Assembly (NCBI GenBank): GCA_020851615.1
Contig: JADZCL010000007.1
Location: 1-15,763, forward strand
Direction of reading: 5' to 3'
Source: Rubrivivax sp.
Lineage (GTDB): Bacteria; Pseudomonadota; Gammaproteobacteria; Burkholderiales; Burkholderiaceae_C
Length of the DNA stretch: 15,763 bases
Part shown: positions 1 through 6,883 of the stretch, one piece after another
How the letters are laid out: every line of letters begins with the position of its first letter
Position numbering within the stretch: the first letter of the stretch is position 1
Translations under genes and position numbers: made by a program
The notes under the pieces: generated by a model
The model's database searches: none
Told to the model about the DNA's origin: nothing
Seen by the model: only the letters and a program-made list of their open reading frames with translations

Positions 1-425
1 CGCTGCCGCTGTGGCCGCTGCAGGTGCAGGGCCGCACGGTCGAGGTGGCGGCGCTGTCGATGGGAAACCCGCACGCCGTACTGCGCGTCGAGGACCTGAC
101 GACTGCGCCGGTGGCCGAACTTGGCCCCGCGCTGGAGCGCCACCCGCGCTTTGCGCGCAAGGTCAACGTCGGCTTCATGCACGTCATCGGGCGCAGCGAG
201 ATCGCGCTGCGCGTCTTCGAGCGCGATGCCGGCGAGACGCTGGCCTGCGGCACGGGTGCCTGCGCCGCGGTGGTGGCCGGTATCCGCATGGGCCTGCTGG
301 ACGCGTGCGTGGACGTGCACACACGCGGCGGCCGGCTCACCATCGAGTGGGCCGGCGGCGACACCGACCATGTGCGCATGACCGGCGCAGCGCAAACCGT
401 CTTCGAAGGGGAGATCGAATTGTGA
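1..425 (+). CDS. dapF: Diaminopimelate epimerase, 3' part (DapF)
   Basis: C-terminal part of diaminopimelate epimerase, which interconverts LL- and meso-diaminopimelate for lysine and peptidoglycan synthesis in the cytoplasm. The gene runs off the left edge; the first complete codon is at 3 and the frame is open to the TGA at 423-425. Two family signatures are visible: SMGNPHAV near codons 59-82 (substrate-binding loop) and ACGTGACAA around 240-270, which carries the second catalytic cysteine of the Cys pair; the first cysteine lies upstream of the window. The internal GTG at 24 is in frame but is not the start, because matching sequence continues to the window edge. The stop overlaps the GTG start of the next gene (GTGA, 422-425), so the two are probably translationally coupled. 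The identity is secure from motifs plus the dapF-DUF484-xerC order. Confidence 0.95.
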   Translation, partial: LPLWPLQVQGRTVEVAALSMGNPHAVLRVEDLTTAPVAELGPALERHPRFARKVNVGFMHVIGRSEIALRVFERDAGETLACGTGACAAVVAGIRMGLLDACVDVHTRGGRLTIEWAGGDTDHVRMTGAAQTVFEGEIEL

Positions 426-1114
426 ACGCGACCACTGGCGTGCAAGGCATCACCGAGAACGACATCGCCAACTACCTGGCCAACACGCCGGGCTTCTTCG
501 AACGCCATGCCGAGCTGCTCGCGAGCGTGCAGATCACGAGCCCGCACGGCCAGCGTGCCGTCTCGCTGCAGGAGCGGCAGATGGAGATGCTGCGCGAGCG
601 CATCAAGGGCCTGGAGCGCAAGATCATCGAGATGCTGCGTCATGGCCAGGAGAACTTGAGCCTGGTCGACCGCCTGCACCGCTGGACGCTGGTGCTGCTG
701 CTGACGCCCGCGGATGCCGATCTGCCGCAGGGGGTGGTTGATGAACTGCGCCACGAGTTCCTGATCCCGCAGGCCGCGCTGCGCATCTGGGACGCCGACG
801 CGGTGCATGCCGATGCCCCGTTCGCGCAGCCGGTCAGCGACGATGCCCGCAGCCTGGCCAGCAGCCTGGCGCAACCCTACTGCGGTGCGAATTCCGGTTT
901 CGAGGCCGTCTCGTGGCTGGACGAGCCGGCCGCGGTGGCCTCGCTGGCGCTGATCCCGCTGCGCCAGGGCGTCGAAGCGCCGGCCTTCGGGCTGCTGGTG
1001 CTGGGCTCGCCGGACCCCACGCGCTACCAGGCCGACATGGGCACCGAATTCCTCGTGCGCGTGGGTGAGCTGGCCAGCGCGGCACTGGCGCGGCTGCTGC
1101 CGGCCAGGGCCTAG
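422..1114 (+). CDS. DUF484 family protein (YigA-like)
   Basis: A 230-residue cytoplasmic protein of the DUF484 family, whose biochemical role is not established; the fold is usually described as GAF-like. The start is the GTG at 422, inside the dapF stop (GTGA). The N-terminus then reads as the typical family opening: a short helix ([20 protein letters not shown]), then [14 protein letters not shown] and a charged helical stretch (about residues 55-85) that looks like a coiled coil. The C-terminal half (about 90-228) is a mixed alpha/beta GAF-like region. The frame is open far upstream, but that region is dapF, so earlier starts are rejected. It lies between dapF and xerC exactly as yigA does in gamma-proteobacteria. 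That order, plus one-base spacing to xerC, suggests one transcript. No signal peptide or membrane segment is seen. Confidence 0.9.
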   Translation: MNATTGVQGITENDIANYLANTPGFFERHAELLASVQITSPHGQRAVSLQERQMEMLRERIKGLERKIIEMLRHGQENLSLVDRLHRWTLVLLLTPADADLPQGVVDELRHEFLIPQAALRIWDADAVHADAPFAQPVSDDARSLASSLAQPYCGANSGFEAVSWLDEPAAVASLALIPLRQGVEAPAFGLLVLGSPDPTRYQADMGTEFLVRVGELASAALARLLPARA

Positions 1115-1115
1115 C

Positions 1116-2087
1116 ATGGCCACGGCCGGCACGGTGGCCAAGGCGCCGCTGGCGCTGGTCGACGAGGTGCTGGCGCCCGAGCTGGACGGCTTCCTGACCC
1201 ACCTCGAAGTCGAGCGCCGGCTGGCCGCGCGCACGCGGGCGATGTACCGCGACGGGCTCGTGCGGCTGCAGCGCCTGGCGGCCGCTGAAGGCGTGGCGCT
1301 GCCGCAGGCGCAGGTGGCGCATGTGCGCGGCTGGGTGGCGGCGCTGCGGCGCGCGGGCCTGTCTGCGCGCAGCATCGCCATCACGCTCTCGGCCTGGCGC
1401 GGCCTCTATCGCTGGTGGGGCCGCGATGGCCTCGTGCGACACAACCCCGCCGCAGCGGTGCGTCCGCCGCGCGCGGCCAAGCCGCTGCCCAAGGCGCTGG
1501 CGGTCGAACAGGCGCTGGCGCTGGCCGAGTGCGCGGGCGCGCAGGATGAGGCGCCCGCCCTGCAGGCCCGCGACCACGCGATCGTCGAGCTGCTCTACGG
1601 CTGCGGCCTGCGCGTGGCCGAGTTGCTCGGGCTGGACCTGCGGGCGTCGGTGCAGGCGCGGGGCTGGATCGACCTGGATGACGCCAGCGCCCATGTGCTG
1701 GGCAAGGGTGCCCGGCGCCGCAGCGTGCCTGTGGGCAGCCCGGCGCTGCAGGCGCTGCGTCACTGGCTCGACCTGCGGCCCGGCCTTGCCGCGGCGGACG
1801 AGGCGGCGCTCTTCGTCAGCCGGCGCGGCACGCGGCTCACGGCCGGCCCCTTGCGCCAGCGGCTGCGCACGCTGGCGCAGCGCGCGGGGCTGCCAAGCCG
1901 TGTGCACCCGCACATGCTGCGCCACAGCTTTGCCTCGCACCTGCTGCAGTCCAGCGGCGACCTGCGTGCGGTGCAGGAGCTGCTGGGCCACGCCAGCATC
2001 CAGACCACGCAGGTCTACACGCGGCTGGACTTCCAGCATCTTGCGCGCGCCTACGACGCGGCACACCCGCGCGCAAAGCGGCGCTGA
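1116..2087 (+). CDS. xerC: Site-specific tyrosine recombinase XerC
   Basis: Tyrosine recombinase of 323 residues that, with XerD, resolves chromosome dimers at dif. The N-terminal SAM-like core-binding domain covers roughly residues 22-110 and the catalytic domain 125-318. All six catalytic residues can be placed: Arg166 (GLRVAELLGL), Lys197 (LGKGARRRS), His266 and Arg269 (HMLRHSF), His292 (LLGHASI) and the nucleophile Tyr301 (QVYTRL). Relative to E. coli XerC (298 residues) it has an N-terminal extension of about 18 residues and a few extra residues before the Lys. The ATG at 1116, one base after the DUF484 stop, is preferred over the in-frame ATG at 1065, which lies inside the DUF484 gene. 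The dapF-DUF484 context marks this as housekeeping XerC rather than a phage or integron integrase. Confidence 0.94.
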   Translation: MATAGTVAKAPLALVDEVLAPELDGFLTHLEVERRLAARTRAMYRDGLVRLQRLAAAEGVALPQAQVAHVRGWVAALRRAGLSARSIAITLSAWRGLYRWWGRDGLVRHNPAAAVRPPRAAKPLPKALAVEQALALAECAGAQDEAPALQARDHAIVELLYGCGLRVAELLGLDLRASVQARGWIDLDDASAHVLGKGARRRSVPVGSPALQALRHWLDLRPGLAAADEAALFVSRRGTRLTAGPLRQRLRTLAQRAGLPSRVHPHMLRHSFASHLLQSSGDLRAVQELLGHASIQTTQVYTRLDFQHLARAYDAAHPRAKRR

Positions 2088-2181
2088 GCAGCGGCCAAGA
2101 ACAGCGCTGCGACCCGCCCCGACCGCCGGAAAGCGGGCGGAATGCACGCCCAGGGCGACGCTGCCGATCAGGACGCCGGCC

Positions 2182-2214
2182 ACCGCGCCGAAAAGGGGGT
2201 TTGCCGGGCGCGGT
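2182..2214 (+). terminator. Possible stem-loop after xerC
   Basis: Perfect 8-bp inverted repeat ACCGCGCC (2182-2189) and GGCGCGGT (2207-2214) with a 17-nt loop containing AAAAGGGGGTTT. It is followed only by a weak T-rich stretch (TTTGTCC), so it may be a poor rho-independent terminator for the dapF-DUF484-xerC transcript or a structure in the MCP leader. Low confidence, because GC-rich DNA forms such repeats by chance. Confidence 0.3.
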
Positions 2215-2228
2215 TTGTCCGGCGCAAC

Positions 2229-2233
2229 AGGGG
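2229..2233 (+). promoter_or_regulatory. Ribosome-binding site deciding MCP start
   Basis: AGGGG lies 7 nt before the ATG at 2241. It supports that start over the in-frame ATG at 2142, which has no comparable purine run and would add about 33 residues unlike any MCP N-terminus. Confidence 0.6.
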
Positions 2234-2240
2234 CAACAAC

Positions 2241-3824
2241 ATGAACAAGCTCGGATTTTCGAACCTGAAGATCGGCGCACGCCTGACGGCGGCGTTCGGT
2301 TTCGTGATCGTGCTGATGGTGGCCATCGTCGCCGTCGGCCTGCTGCGCATGGCCGCTGTCGAGGAGGACACGCAGCGCCTGGTCGAAGAGGACTGGGTCA
2401 AGGCCGCATCGGCCAATCGGGTGGACGTGCTCACGCGCGCCAACGCGCAGCGCACGATGGAGCTGATCCTGGCCGACAACGACGCGCAGCGTGGCAAGGC
2501 GCAAGGGCAGATCGCGTCCAACCGCAAGCTTGTCGACGAGGCCCTGGCCGTGCTGGATCGCAAGATCCACAACAAGGAGGCACGTGCCGTCTACGCTCAG
2601 ATCAGTGACGCGCGCAAGGCCTTCGTGCAGTCCTTCGAGCGCGTGGCCGCGCTGGCCACGAGCGGCAAGAAGGACGAGGCCATCGCCCTGCTGGACAGCG
2701 AGACCCTGCCGGCGCTGGACGCAGTGAGCCAGCCCGTGGCGCGGCTGGTGGAGATCCAGCAGCAGCTGGCCGATGCCGGTGGTGCCGAGGCGCGGGCCGA
2801 GATCGCGTCGGCGCGCATCTGGATGATCGGCCTGGGCACGCTGGCCCTGGTTGCCAGTGCCCTGCTGGCCTGGGGTATCACGCGCTCGATCACGCGCCCG
2901 CTGCAACGCGCGGTGGAGGTGGCGCGCAAGGTGGCCGGCGGCGACCTCAGCCAGCAGATCGAGGTGCACGGCCGCGACGAGGCGGCGCAACTGCTGCAGG
3001 CGCTGCGCGAGATGAACAGCAGCCTGGTGGGCATCGTCGGCCAGGTGCGCCAGGGCACGGACTCGATTGCCACGGCGACGCAGCAGATCTCCACCGGCAA
3101 CACCGACCTCTCCGCGCGCACCGAGCAGCAGGCCAGTGCGCTGGAGCAGACGGTGGCCTCGATGCACGAGCTCTCCGAGACCGTGCGCCAGAACTACGAG
3201 CACGGCCAGCGCGCCAATGAACTGGCCGAGAGTGCCTCGCAGGTGGCGTTGCGCGGCGGTGCCGTGGTGGGCGACATGGTGAAGACGATGGAGGCGATCA
3301 ACAGCTCCTCCAAGCGCATCGCCGACATCATCGGCGTCATCGACTCGATCGCCTTCCAGACCAACATCCTGGCTCTCAACGCCGCGGTCGAGGCCGCGCG
3401 CGCGGGCGAGCAGGGGCGGGGCTTTGCCGTCGTGGCCACCGAAGTGCGCCAGCTCGCGCAACGCTCGGCCGATGCCGCGCGTGAGATCAAGGGGTTGATC
3501 GAGACCTCGGTGGGCAACGTCAGCGAGGGCAGCCGGCACGTGGAGCGCGCGGGCTCGACAATGGACGAGATCGTCGTCAGCGTGCGCCGCGTCGCCGACC
3601 TGATGTCCGAGATCACGCAGGCCAGCCGCGAGCAGACCAGCGGCATCGACCAGATCAACGAGGCGATGAACCAGATCGATCAGGTCACGCAATCCAACGC
3701 CGCGCTGGTCGAGGAGGCGGCGGCCGCGGCGCAGGCGGTGGAGAACCAGGCGCGTTCACTGGTGTCGGCGATCGGCGTGTTCACGCTCACGGGCTCGGGA
3801 CATGCGGCACCGGCTGCCGCCTGA
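2241..3824 (+). CDS. Methyl-accepting chemotaxis protein (4HB type)
   Basis: Inner-membrane chemoreceptor of 527 residues with classic Tar/Tsr topology. A short cytoplasmic N-terminus is followed by TM1 (about residues 13-35), a periplasmic four-helix-bundle-like ligand domain (about 36-192), TM2 (193-213, starting IWMIGLG), a HAMP domain (about 212-268, with ITRSITRPL), and the methylated helices and signalling hairpin. The highly conserved tip ([20 protein letters not shown], from residue 368) binds CheA/CheW. Methylation-site-like segments rich in E/Q and A flank it ([23 protein letters not shown]). The C-terminus ends in Gly/Ala/Pro residues without an NWETF-type CheR/CheB tether, so adaptation would depend on other receptors or on untethered CheR. 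The ligand cannot be read from the sequence. The hemerythrin gene 43 bp downstream suggests co-transcription and a possible oxygen link. No che genes are in the window. Confidence 0.95.
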   Translation: MNKLGFSNLKIGARLTAAFGFVIVLMVAIVAVGLLRMAAVEEDTQRLVEEDWVKAASANRVDVLTRANAQRTMELILADNDAQRGKAQGQIASNRKLVDEALAVLDRKIHNKEARAVYAQISDARKAFVQSFERVAALATSGKKDEAIALLDSETLPALDAVSQPVARLVEIQQQLADAGGAEARAEIASARIWMIGLGTLALVASALLAWGITRSITRPLQRAVEVARKVAGGDLSQQIEVHGRDEAAQLLQALREMNSSLVGIVGQVRQGTDSIATATQQISTGNTDLSARTEQQASALEQTVASMHELSETVRQNYEHGQRANELAESASQVALRGGAVVGDMVKTMEAINSSSKRIADIIGVIDSIAFQTNILALNAAVEAARAGEQGRGFAVVATEVRQLAQRSADAAREIKGLIETSVGNVSEGSRHVERAGSTMDEIVVSVRRVADLMSEITQASREQTSGIDQINEAMNQIDQVTQSNAALVEEAAAAAQAVENQARSLVSAIGVFTLTGSGHAAPAAA

Positions 3825-3856
3825 GTGCGCCGTGCGCACGCGGGGATCGACAACGT

Positions 3857-3861
3857 AGGAG
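3857..3861 (+). promoter_or_regulatory. Shine-Dalgarno of the hemerythrin gene
   Basis: AGGAG, 6 nt before the ATG at 3868. It fixes the start and implies efficient independent initiation even though the gene probably shares the MCP transcript. Confidence 0.7.
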
Positions 3862-3867
3862 AGCCGG

Positions 3868-4302
3868 ATGGCGTATTTCGAATGGGCCGACGACATGGAG
3901 ATCGACCGCGGGCCGATCGACCAGGACCACCGGCTGCTCGTGGAGCAGGTCAACGCGCTGCACACGGCAACCAGCCAGGGGGTGGGGCAGGAGGTGGTGG
4001 CCGAACTGCTCGAGGCGCTGGAACGCGACACGATCGAGCACATCCGGCGCGAGGAACACTTCATGCACAGCGTGGGCTACCCCGAGACCGAAGGACATCG
4101 CAAGGGCCACCAGCGCTTCGTCGACGAACTGCGCGTCTTGCGCCAGCGGCAGGCCCAAGGGCACGTGACGGTGGCCGCACAGCTCTCGCAACTGCTGCGC
4201 GACTGGCTCTCGGTGCACATCCGCCGCAACGACAAGGACGTGAAGGTGTTCCTGCAGCGGCGTGAGCGCGAGCGCGACGCGGCGGTCTTGCGCGGCGGCT
4301 GA
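3868..4302 (+). CDS. Bacteriohemerythrin
   Basis: Single-domain O2-binding non-heme diiron protein of 144 residues. Every ligand is present at the classic spacing: His21, His58, Glu62 (HIRRE), His77, His81 (HRKGH), His117 and Asp122 (HIRRND). Apart from a one-residue shift at the first histidine, these match the numbering of well-studied bacterial hemerythrins. Such proteins reversibly bind O2 and act in delivery, storage or sensing; some chemoreceptors carry the domain fused at their C-terminus. Here it is a separate cytoplasmic protein with no signal peptide, and the C-terminal tail after about residue 130 is basic and Arg-rich. The gene follows the chemoreceptor gene by 43 bp on the same strand. 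A role in supplying or buffering O2 for aerotaxis is an inference from that placement only. Confidence 0.95.
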   Translation: MAYFEWADDMEIDRGPIDQDHRLLVEQVNALHTATSQGVGQEVVAELLEALERDTIEHIRREEHFMHSVGYPETEGHRKGHQRFVDELRVLRQRQAQGHVTVAAQLSQLLRDWLSVHIRRNDKDVKVFLQRRERERDAAVLRGG

Positions 4303-4319
4303 GCGCCTGCGCGCTCGCC
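4296..4319. terminator. Hairpin between convergent genes
   Basis: Perfect stem GAGCGC (4301-4306) / GCGCTC (4311-4316) with loop CTGC, extendable by GGC/GCC pairs with one bulged T. It overlaps the hemerythrin stop codon and lies in the 34-bp gap before the convergent DUF1513 gene. There is no T-run on either side, so it is at best a weak or Rho-assisted terminator. Confidence 0.35.
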
Positions 4320-4336
4320 ACGCTTGCTCGACCCCT

Positions 4337-5461
4337 TCAGGCCAGCAGCGCCCAGTGGTTGCCGGCGGCCATGCCGGCGGGCCAGCGCAGCATGCTCGCG
4401 GGCTCGGTGGGATGCCAGCGCGCCAGGCCCAGCCCCCCGCCGATGGCCACGCCAGGCGCATCGGCAAGCGGCCACAGGCCGCAGGGGTTCTGCACCTTGC
4501 CGATGGTCGTGAACTCGGCGGGCTGGTGCGGCTGCCACAGCACGATGCGGTTGGCGCGCTGCGCGGTCAGCACAAAGCCGCCATTGGGCCCGGGTGCGAC
4601 GTCGCCGGCGTAGCCGTCGACCACCATGCGCGAGGGGATGGTGAGGGCCTGGCCATCCCAGACCGCCAGCAGCGGCGCATCGCGGCGGTCGCTGGGTGCG
4701 TCGTGCTCGGCCTGCAGGCCGATGCCCAGCAGCGGGGTCTCGGTGGCGCTTCGCGGGCGGCTCCAGGCGATGTGGTGCGGGCTCAGGCGCGCATCGGGCA
4801 GCGTCCATTCGCCGAGCTTGGCCCCGCTGGCCGGGTCCAGCAGCACCAGGATCGGGTTCATGCGGTCCAGGTCGCGCTTGAGCCCGGTTGCCGTGCGCGG
4901 GATGCCACCGTTGGCGATGACGAGCCGGCCGCGCGCGTCGACCAGGATCTGGTGCGGGTCGATGCCGTGCGTGCGATGTTCGGCCACCTTGCGCAGGTCG
5001 CGCGCGTCGCGCACGCTCACCCAGCCCTCGCCGCTCTTGCGGTCGGTCTCGCCGGTGTAGAGCCACTGGCCGTCGTGGCTGGCGATGACGTGGCCGTCGA
5101 AAGTGCGCCGCTCGCCTTCGTCGGCCGATGTCAGCTGCTGCGCGATGCGGCCCTGGGCGTCGGCGCGGACGATCCAGGTGCCCGGGCGCGTGGCCACGGC
5201 CAGGAAGCCGCCGCCGGCCTCGGGCACGATGGCGTGCGGCAGCGTCGGCATCGTGACGGCAAATTCGGTGTGCACCTCGCCGGCGGCCCAGTCGATGCGC
5301 AGCGCGCCGATCTGGTACTCGCGCTCGTTCATCCGCCAGCCCCCGGCCACGCGCAGCGGTGCGGCCTGAGCCTGCGCTTGCGCCAGCAGCGGCCAGGCGC
5401 TCACGCCGGCGCCGGCGGCGAGTTGGTGCAGGAATCGGCGGCGGGGAAGCAGGCTCTGCAT
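4337..5461 (-). CDS. DUF1513 protein, Tat-exported, beta-propeller type
   Basis: A 374-residue protein of the DUF1513 family, predicted to be a periplasmic beta-propeller; its activity is unknown. Residues 6-11 (PRRRFL) form a twin-arginine motif, followed by a hydrophobic stretch with AGAGVSAWPLLA and a likely signal-peptidase site in the Ala/Gln-rich run near residues 28-34, so export folded through Tat is expected. The mature part shows repeated WD/NHL-like blade patterns, including GHVIASHDGQWLYTGETD, IDPHQILVD and LSPHHIAWS. In other proteobacteria this family usually sits in an iron-responsive cluster with imelysin-like peptidases and a di-heme protein; none of these is present here. 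It lies 52 bp downstream of marR on the same strand, so it could be read from the ots operon or from its own promoter. The start ATG at 5461 is the only one consistent with the signal peptide. Confidence 0.85.
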   Translation of the reverse strand: MQSLLPRRRFLHQLAAGAGVSAWPLLAQAQAQAAPLRVAGGWRMNEREYQIGALRIDWAAGEVHTEFAVTMPTLPHAIVPEAGGGFLAVATRPGTWIVRADAQGRIAQQLTSADEGERRTFDGHVIASHDGQWLYTGETDRKSGEGWVSVRDARDLRKVAEHRTHGIDPHQILVDARGRLVIANGGIPRTATGLKRDLDRMNPILVLLDPASGAKLGEWTLPDARLSPHHIAWSRPRSATETPLLGIGLQAEHDAPSDRRDAPLLAVWDGQALTIPSRMVVDGYAGDVAPGPNGGFVLTAQRANRIVLWQPHQPAEFTTIGKVQNPCGLWPLADAPGVAIGGGLGLARWHPTEPASMLRWPAGMAAGNHWALLA

Positions 5462-5487
5462 GGCTTGGGGTTGCGTCTGACGGCGCG

Positions 5488-5526
5488 ATCAGGATGCGAA
5501 AGCCAGAAGCATATCAGGAATGCGAA
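5488..5526 (-). repeat. Short direct repeat at marR/DUF1513 junction
   Basis: ATCAGGATGCGAA (5488-5500) and ATCAGGAATGCGAA (5513-5526) differ by one inserted base and lie 25 bp apart. The second copy covers the marR stop codon and the first lies in the gap before the DUF1513 gene. They may be an operator pair or a small tandem duplication. Confidence 0.5.
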
Positions 5527-6080
5527 TCGTTCCTGTTCATGATGAGCGCCTTCGAGATCTGTGCCAGCGGGAGGCGCGCTCCGCGCAGGTCGGCCTGCAG
5601 CACCTGCAGCAGCGCGTCGAGATCCGCCTCGAGCCGGGCGAGCACCGGCGGCTGCAGCTGCGCCAGCGCCTCTGGCAAGACACCGGCGAAAGGCCCCGGT
5701 GTACGGCGCAGCACGCGCCGCGCCGCCGGCTGCAGGTACAGCTGCACCGTGCGCCGGTCCTCGCCGCGCCGCTCGGTGCGGATGAGGTCGGCTTGCACGA
5801 GTGAGCGCACGAGATTGCTCGCCGTGCTCTGGTGGATGTCCATGCGGCGCGCCAGATCGGTGATGCCGATGCCCGGCGCGTCGCGCAACACGGCCAGCGC
5901 CCACACCTGCGCGCCGCCGATGCCGGCCTGCTTCTCGACCTGCTGGAAATGCGTCTTGACGGCGTTGAAGACGAGCCGGAACTGCCGCAGCACGCGCGCG
6001 GCGTCGGCCCCGTGATCGGCCGCACCGCGGGGTGCCGCCGTGGCAGGAGCGGGGAGCAGATCCGCGGGCGGGCGGCTCAT
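5514..6080 (-). CDS. MarR-family transcriptional regulator
   Basis: A 188-residue winged-helix repressor/activator of the MarR family. After a 25-residue Ala/Pro-rich tail, helix 1 begins near residue 27. The winged helix-turn-helix covers about 71-116 (GITDLARRMDIHQSTASNLVRSL) with the conserved wing RRGEDRR at 104-110, followed by C-terminal dimerisation helices. MarR proteins bind palindromic sites as dimers and usually release DNA on binding small phenolic or redox ligands. The ATG overlaps the otsB stop as ATGA (6077-6080), so it is the third gene of the otsA-otsB-marR operon and is translationally coupled to otsB. This suggests control of the trehalose operon or of the divergent GH15 gene. 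That is inference: many MarR genes sit beside unrelated operons. The ligand is unknown, and no conserved sensing cysteine is obvious. Confidence 0.92.
   Translation of the reverse strand: MSRPPADLLPAPATAAPRGAADHGADAARVLRQFRLVFNAVKTHFQQVEKQAGIGGAQVWALAVLRDAPGIGITDLARRMDIHQSTASNLVRSLVQADLIRTERRGEDRRTVQLYLQPAARRVLRRTPGPFAGVLPEALAQLQPPVLARLEADLDALLQVLQADLRGARLPLAQISKALIMNRNDSHS
5515..5535. promoter_or_regulatory. Inverted repeat, candidate operator
   Basis: CAGGAA (5515-5520) and TTCCTG (5530-5535) form a perfect inverted repeat with a 9-bp spacer in an unusually AT-rich patch at the 3' end of marR, upstream of the DUF1513 start. Size and symmetry suit a dimeric regulator, but no regulator can be assigned and it does not match a Fur box well. 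Confidence 0.3.
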
Positions 6081-6883
6081 GGGCGCGCCGCGCCCGGCGG
6101 GTGATCCAGGCGTTGGCGGATGCGCTCCAGCAGCATGGCCATCTCGACCGGGCTGTCGAGGTAGAAGCGGGCGGCCGAGTCGGTGTCGCGGCCCACGCGC
6201 AGCGTCAGCCAGTGGGGCGGCGCGCGCAGGAATGCGGGCTCGTCGTTGACGTCGTCGCCGGCAAAGAGGGCCGCCTCGGCGCCGCTGCGGGTGACCAGCG
6301 TCTGCAGCGCGTGGCCCTTGTCGGGGCTGCCCTGTGGGGCCACGTTGACGACGCGCTTGCCGGCAAAGACGGTGAAACCGGGTGGGCGCGCAGCCAGCGC
6401 GGTGCGGATGGCTGCCAGCGCCGCCTCCTGCGAGGGCGCGAGGCGGTAGTGCAGCGCCAGCGACAAGCCCTTGTCCTCGATGGTCACGTTGGCGGCCGCC
6501 AGCTCCGTCTCCTGCGTCTGCAGATGCGCACGCAGCGGGTCCAGCGCGTGGCGCAGCCGGGCTGCAGCGTCCGGTGCATCCGCGTCTTCGGCACCATGGT
6601 TGCCGAAAAGATAGGTCGGCGCAAAGCCCAGGCGTTCGCGCAGGTCGGCGAGCGCGCGTCCGCTGACGACGGCCACCGGCACGCGCGCAGCGAGTGCGGC
6701 CAGCCGCGCCGCGACGGCCAGCGACAGGCGCGCCTGCGCCGGCTGTGTGACGATCGGCGCCAGCGTGCCGTCGAAGTCGAACGCCAGGAGCACACGCTGC
6801 TGCAGCAGCCGCGCCAGTGCCGCCTCGCCCTCGGGGCTGAAGATGTGCGGCCGACGGCCCGCTTCGCCAGGACCCTCACGCAT
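6077..6883 (-). CDS. otsB: Trehalose-6-phosphate phosphatase (OtsB)
   Basis: Cytoplasmic HAD-superfamily phosphatase of 268 residues that converts trehalose 6-phosphate to trehalose. Motif I is FDFDGTLAP with nucleophile Asp36 and acid/base Asp38. Motif II is VVSGR at 72-76, motif III includes Lys189 (GSPDKGHAL), and motif IV is AGDDVNDE with Asp210, Asp211 and Asp214. The family signature GNHGAE lies at 94-99. Length matches E. coli OtsB (about 266). The start ATG at 6883 overlaps the end of the upstream synthase gene by 8 bp and has a GGTGGG purine stretch just before it; a longer open frame up to 7093 lies inside the synthase gene and is rejected. Its stop overlaps the marR start. Synthase and phosphatase are made from one coupled message, which favours stoichiometric handling of the toxic phosphate intermediate. 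Confidence 0.95.
   Translation of the reverse strand: MREGPGEAGRRPHIFSPEGEAALARLLQQRVLLAFDFDGTLAPIVTQPAQARLSLAVAARLAALAARVPVAVVSGRALADLRERLGFAPTYLFGNHGAEDADAPDAAARLRHALDPLRAHLQTQETELAAANVTIEDKGLSLALHYRLAPSQEAALAAIRTALAARPPGFTVFAGKRVVNVAPQGSPDKGHALQTLVTRSGAEAALFAGDDVNDEPAFLRAPPHWLTLRVGRDTDSAARFYLDSPVEMAMLLERIRQRLDHPPGAARP

Larger units (their letters stand above)
2088..2240 (+). other. Intergenic region, xerC to chemoreceptor gene
   Basis: 153 bp between xerC and the MCP gene with no RNA gene or separate ORF. The frame upstream of the MCP start is open back to an ATG at 2142, but those codons do not look like an MCP N-terminus. The region holds one long-armed hairpin (2182-2214) and an AGGGG ribosome-binding site (2229-2233). 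No convincing sigma-70 or sigma-28 promoter pair is seen. Confidence 0.5.

Noticed and set aside
1116..2087. Tyrosine recombinase as a sign of a mobile element or integron
   Set aside because: The dapF-DUF484 neighbours, one-base spacing and XerC-like length show it is the chromosomal housekeeping recombinase; no attachment-site repeats or cargo genes are seen.
2163..2170. GCCGATCA resembles a sigma-28 (flagellar/chemotaxis) -10 element upstream of the chemoreceptor gene
   Set aside because: No TAAA-like -35 lies at the required 15-bp spacing (2144-2147 reads GCAC), and a 7-of-8 match alone is weak in GC-rich DNA.
2142..2240. N-terminal extension of the chemoreceptor from the ATG at 2142
   Set aside because: The extra 33 residues are charged and unlike any MCP N-terminus; the ATG at 2241 has AGGGG at good spacing and leads straight into TM1.
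834..3692. A 952-codon open frame on the minus strand opposite xerC and the chemoreceptor gene
   Set aside because: It is antisense to two clearly recognised genes and its translation is low-complexity His/Arg/Leu/Ala-rich, the usual shadow of high third-position GC.
4262..5542. A 426-codon plus-strand frame opposite the DUF1513 gene
   Set aside because: Antisense shadow; no motif, while the minus frame has a Tat signal and beta-propeller repeats.
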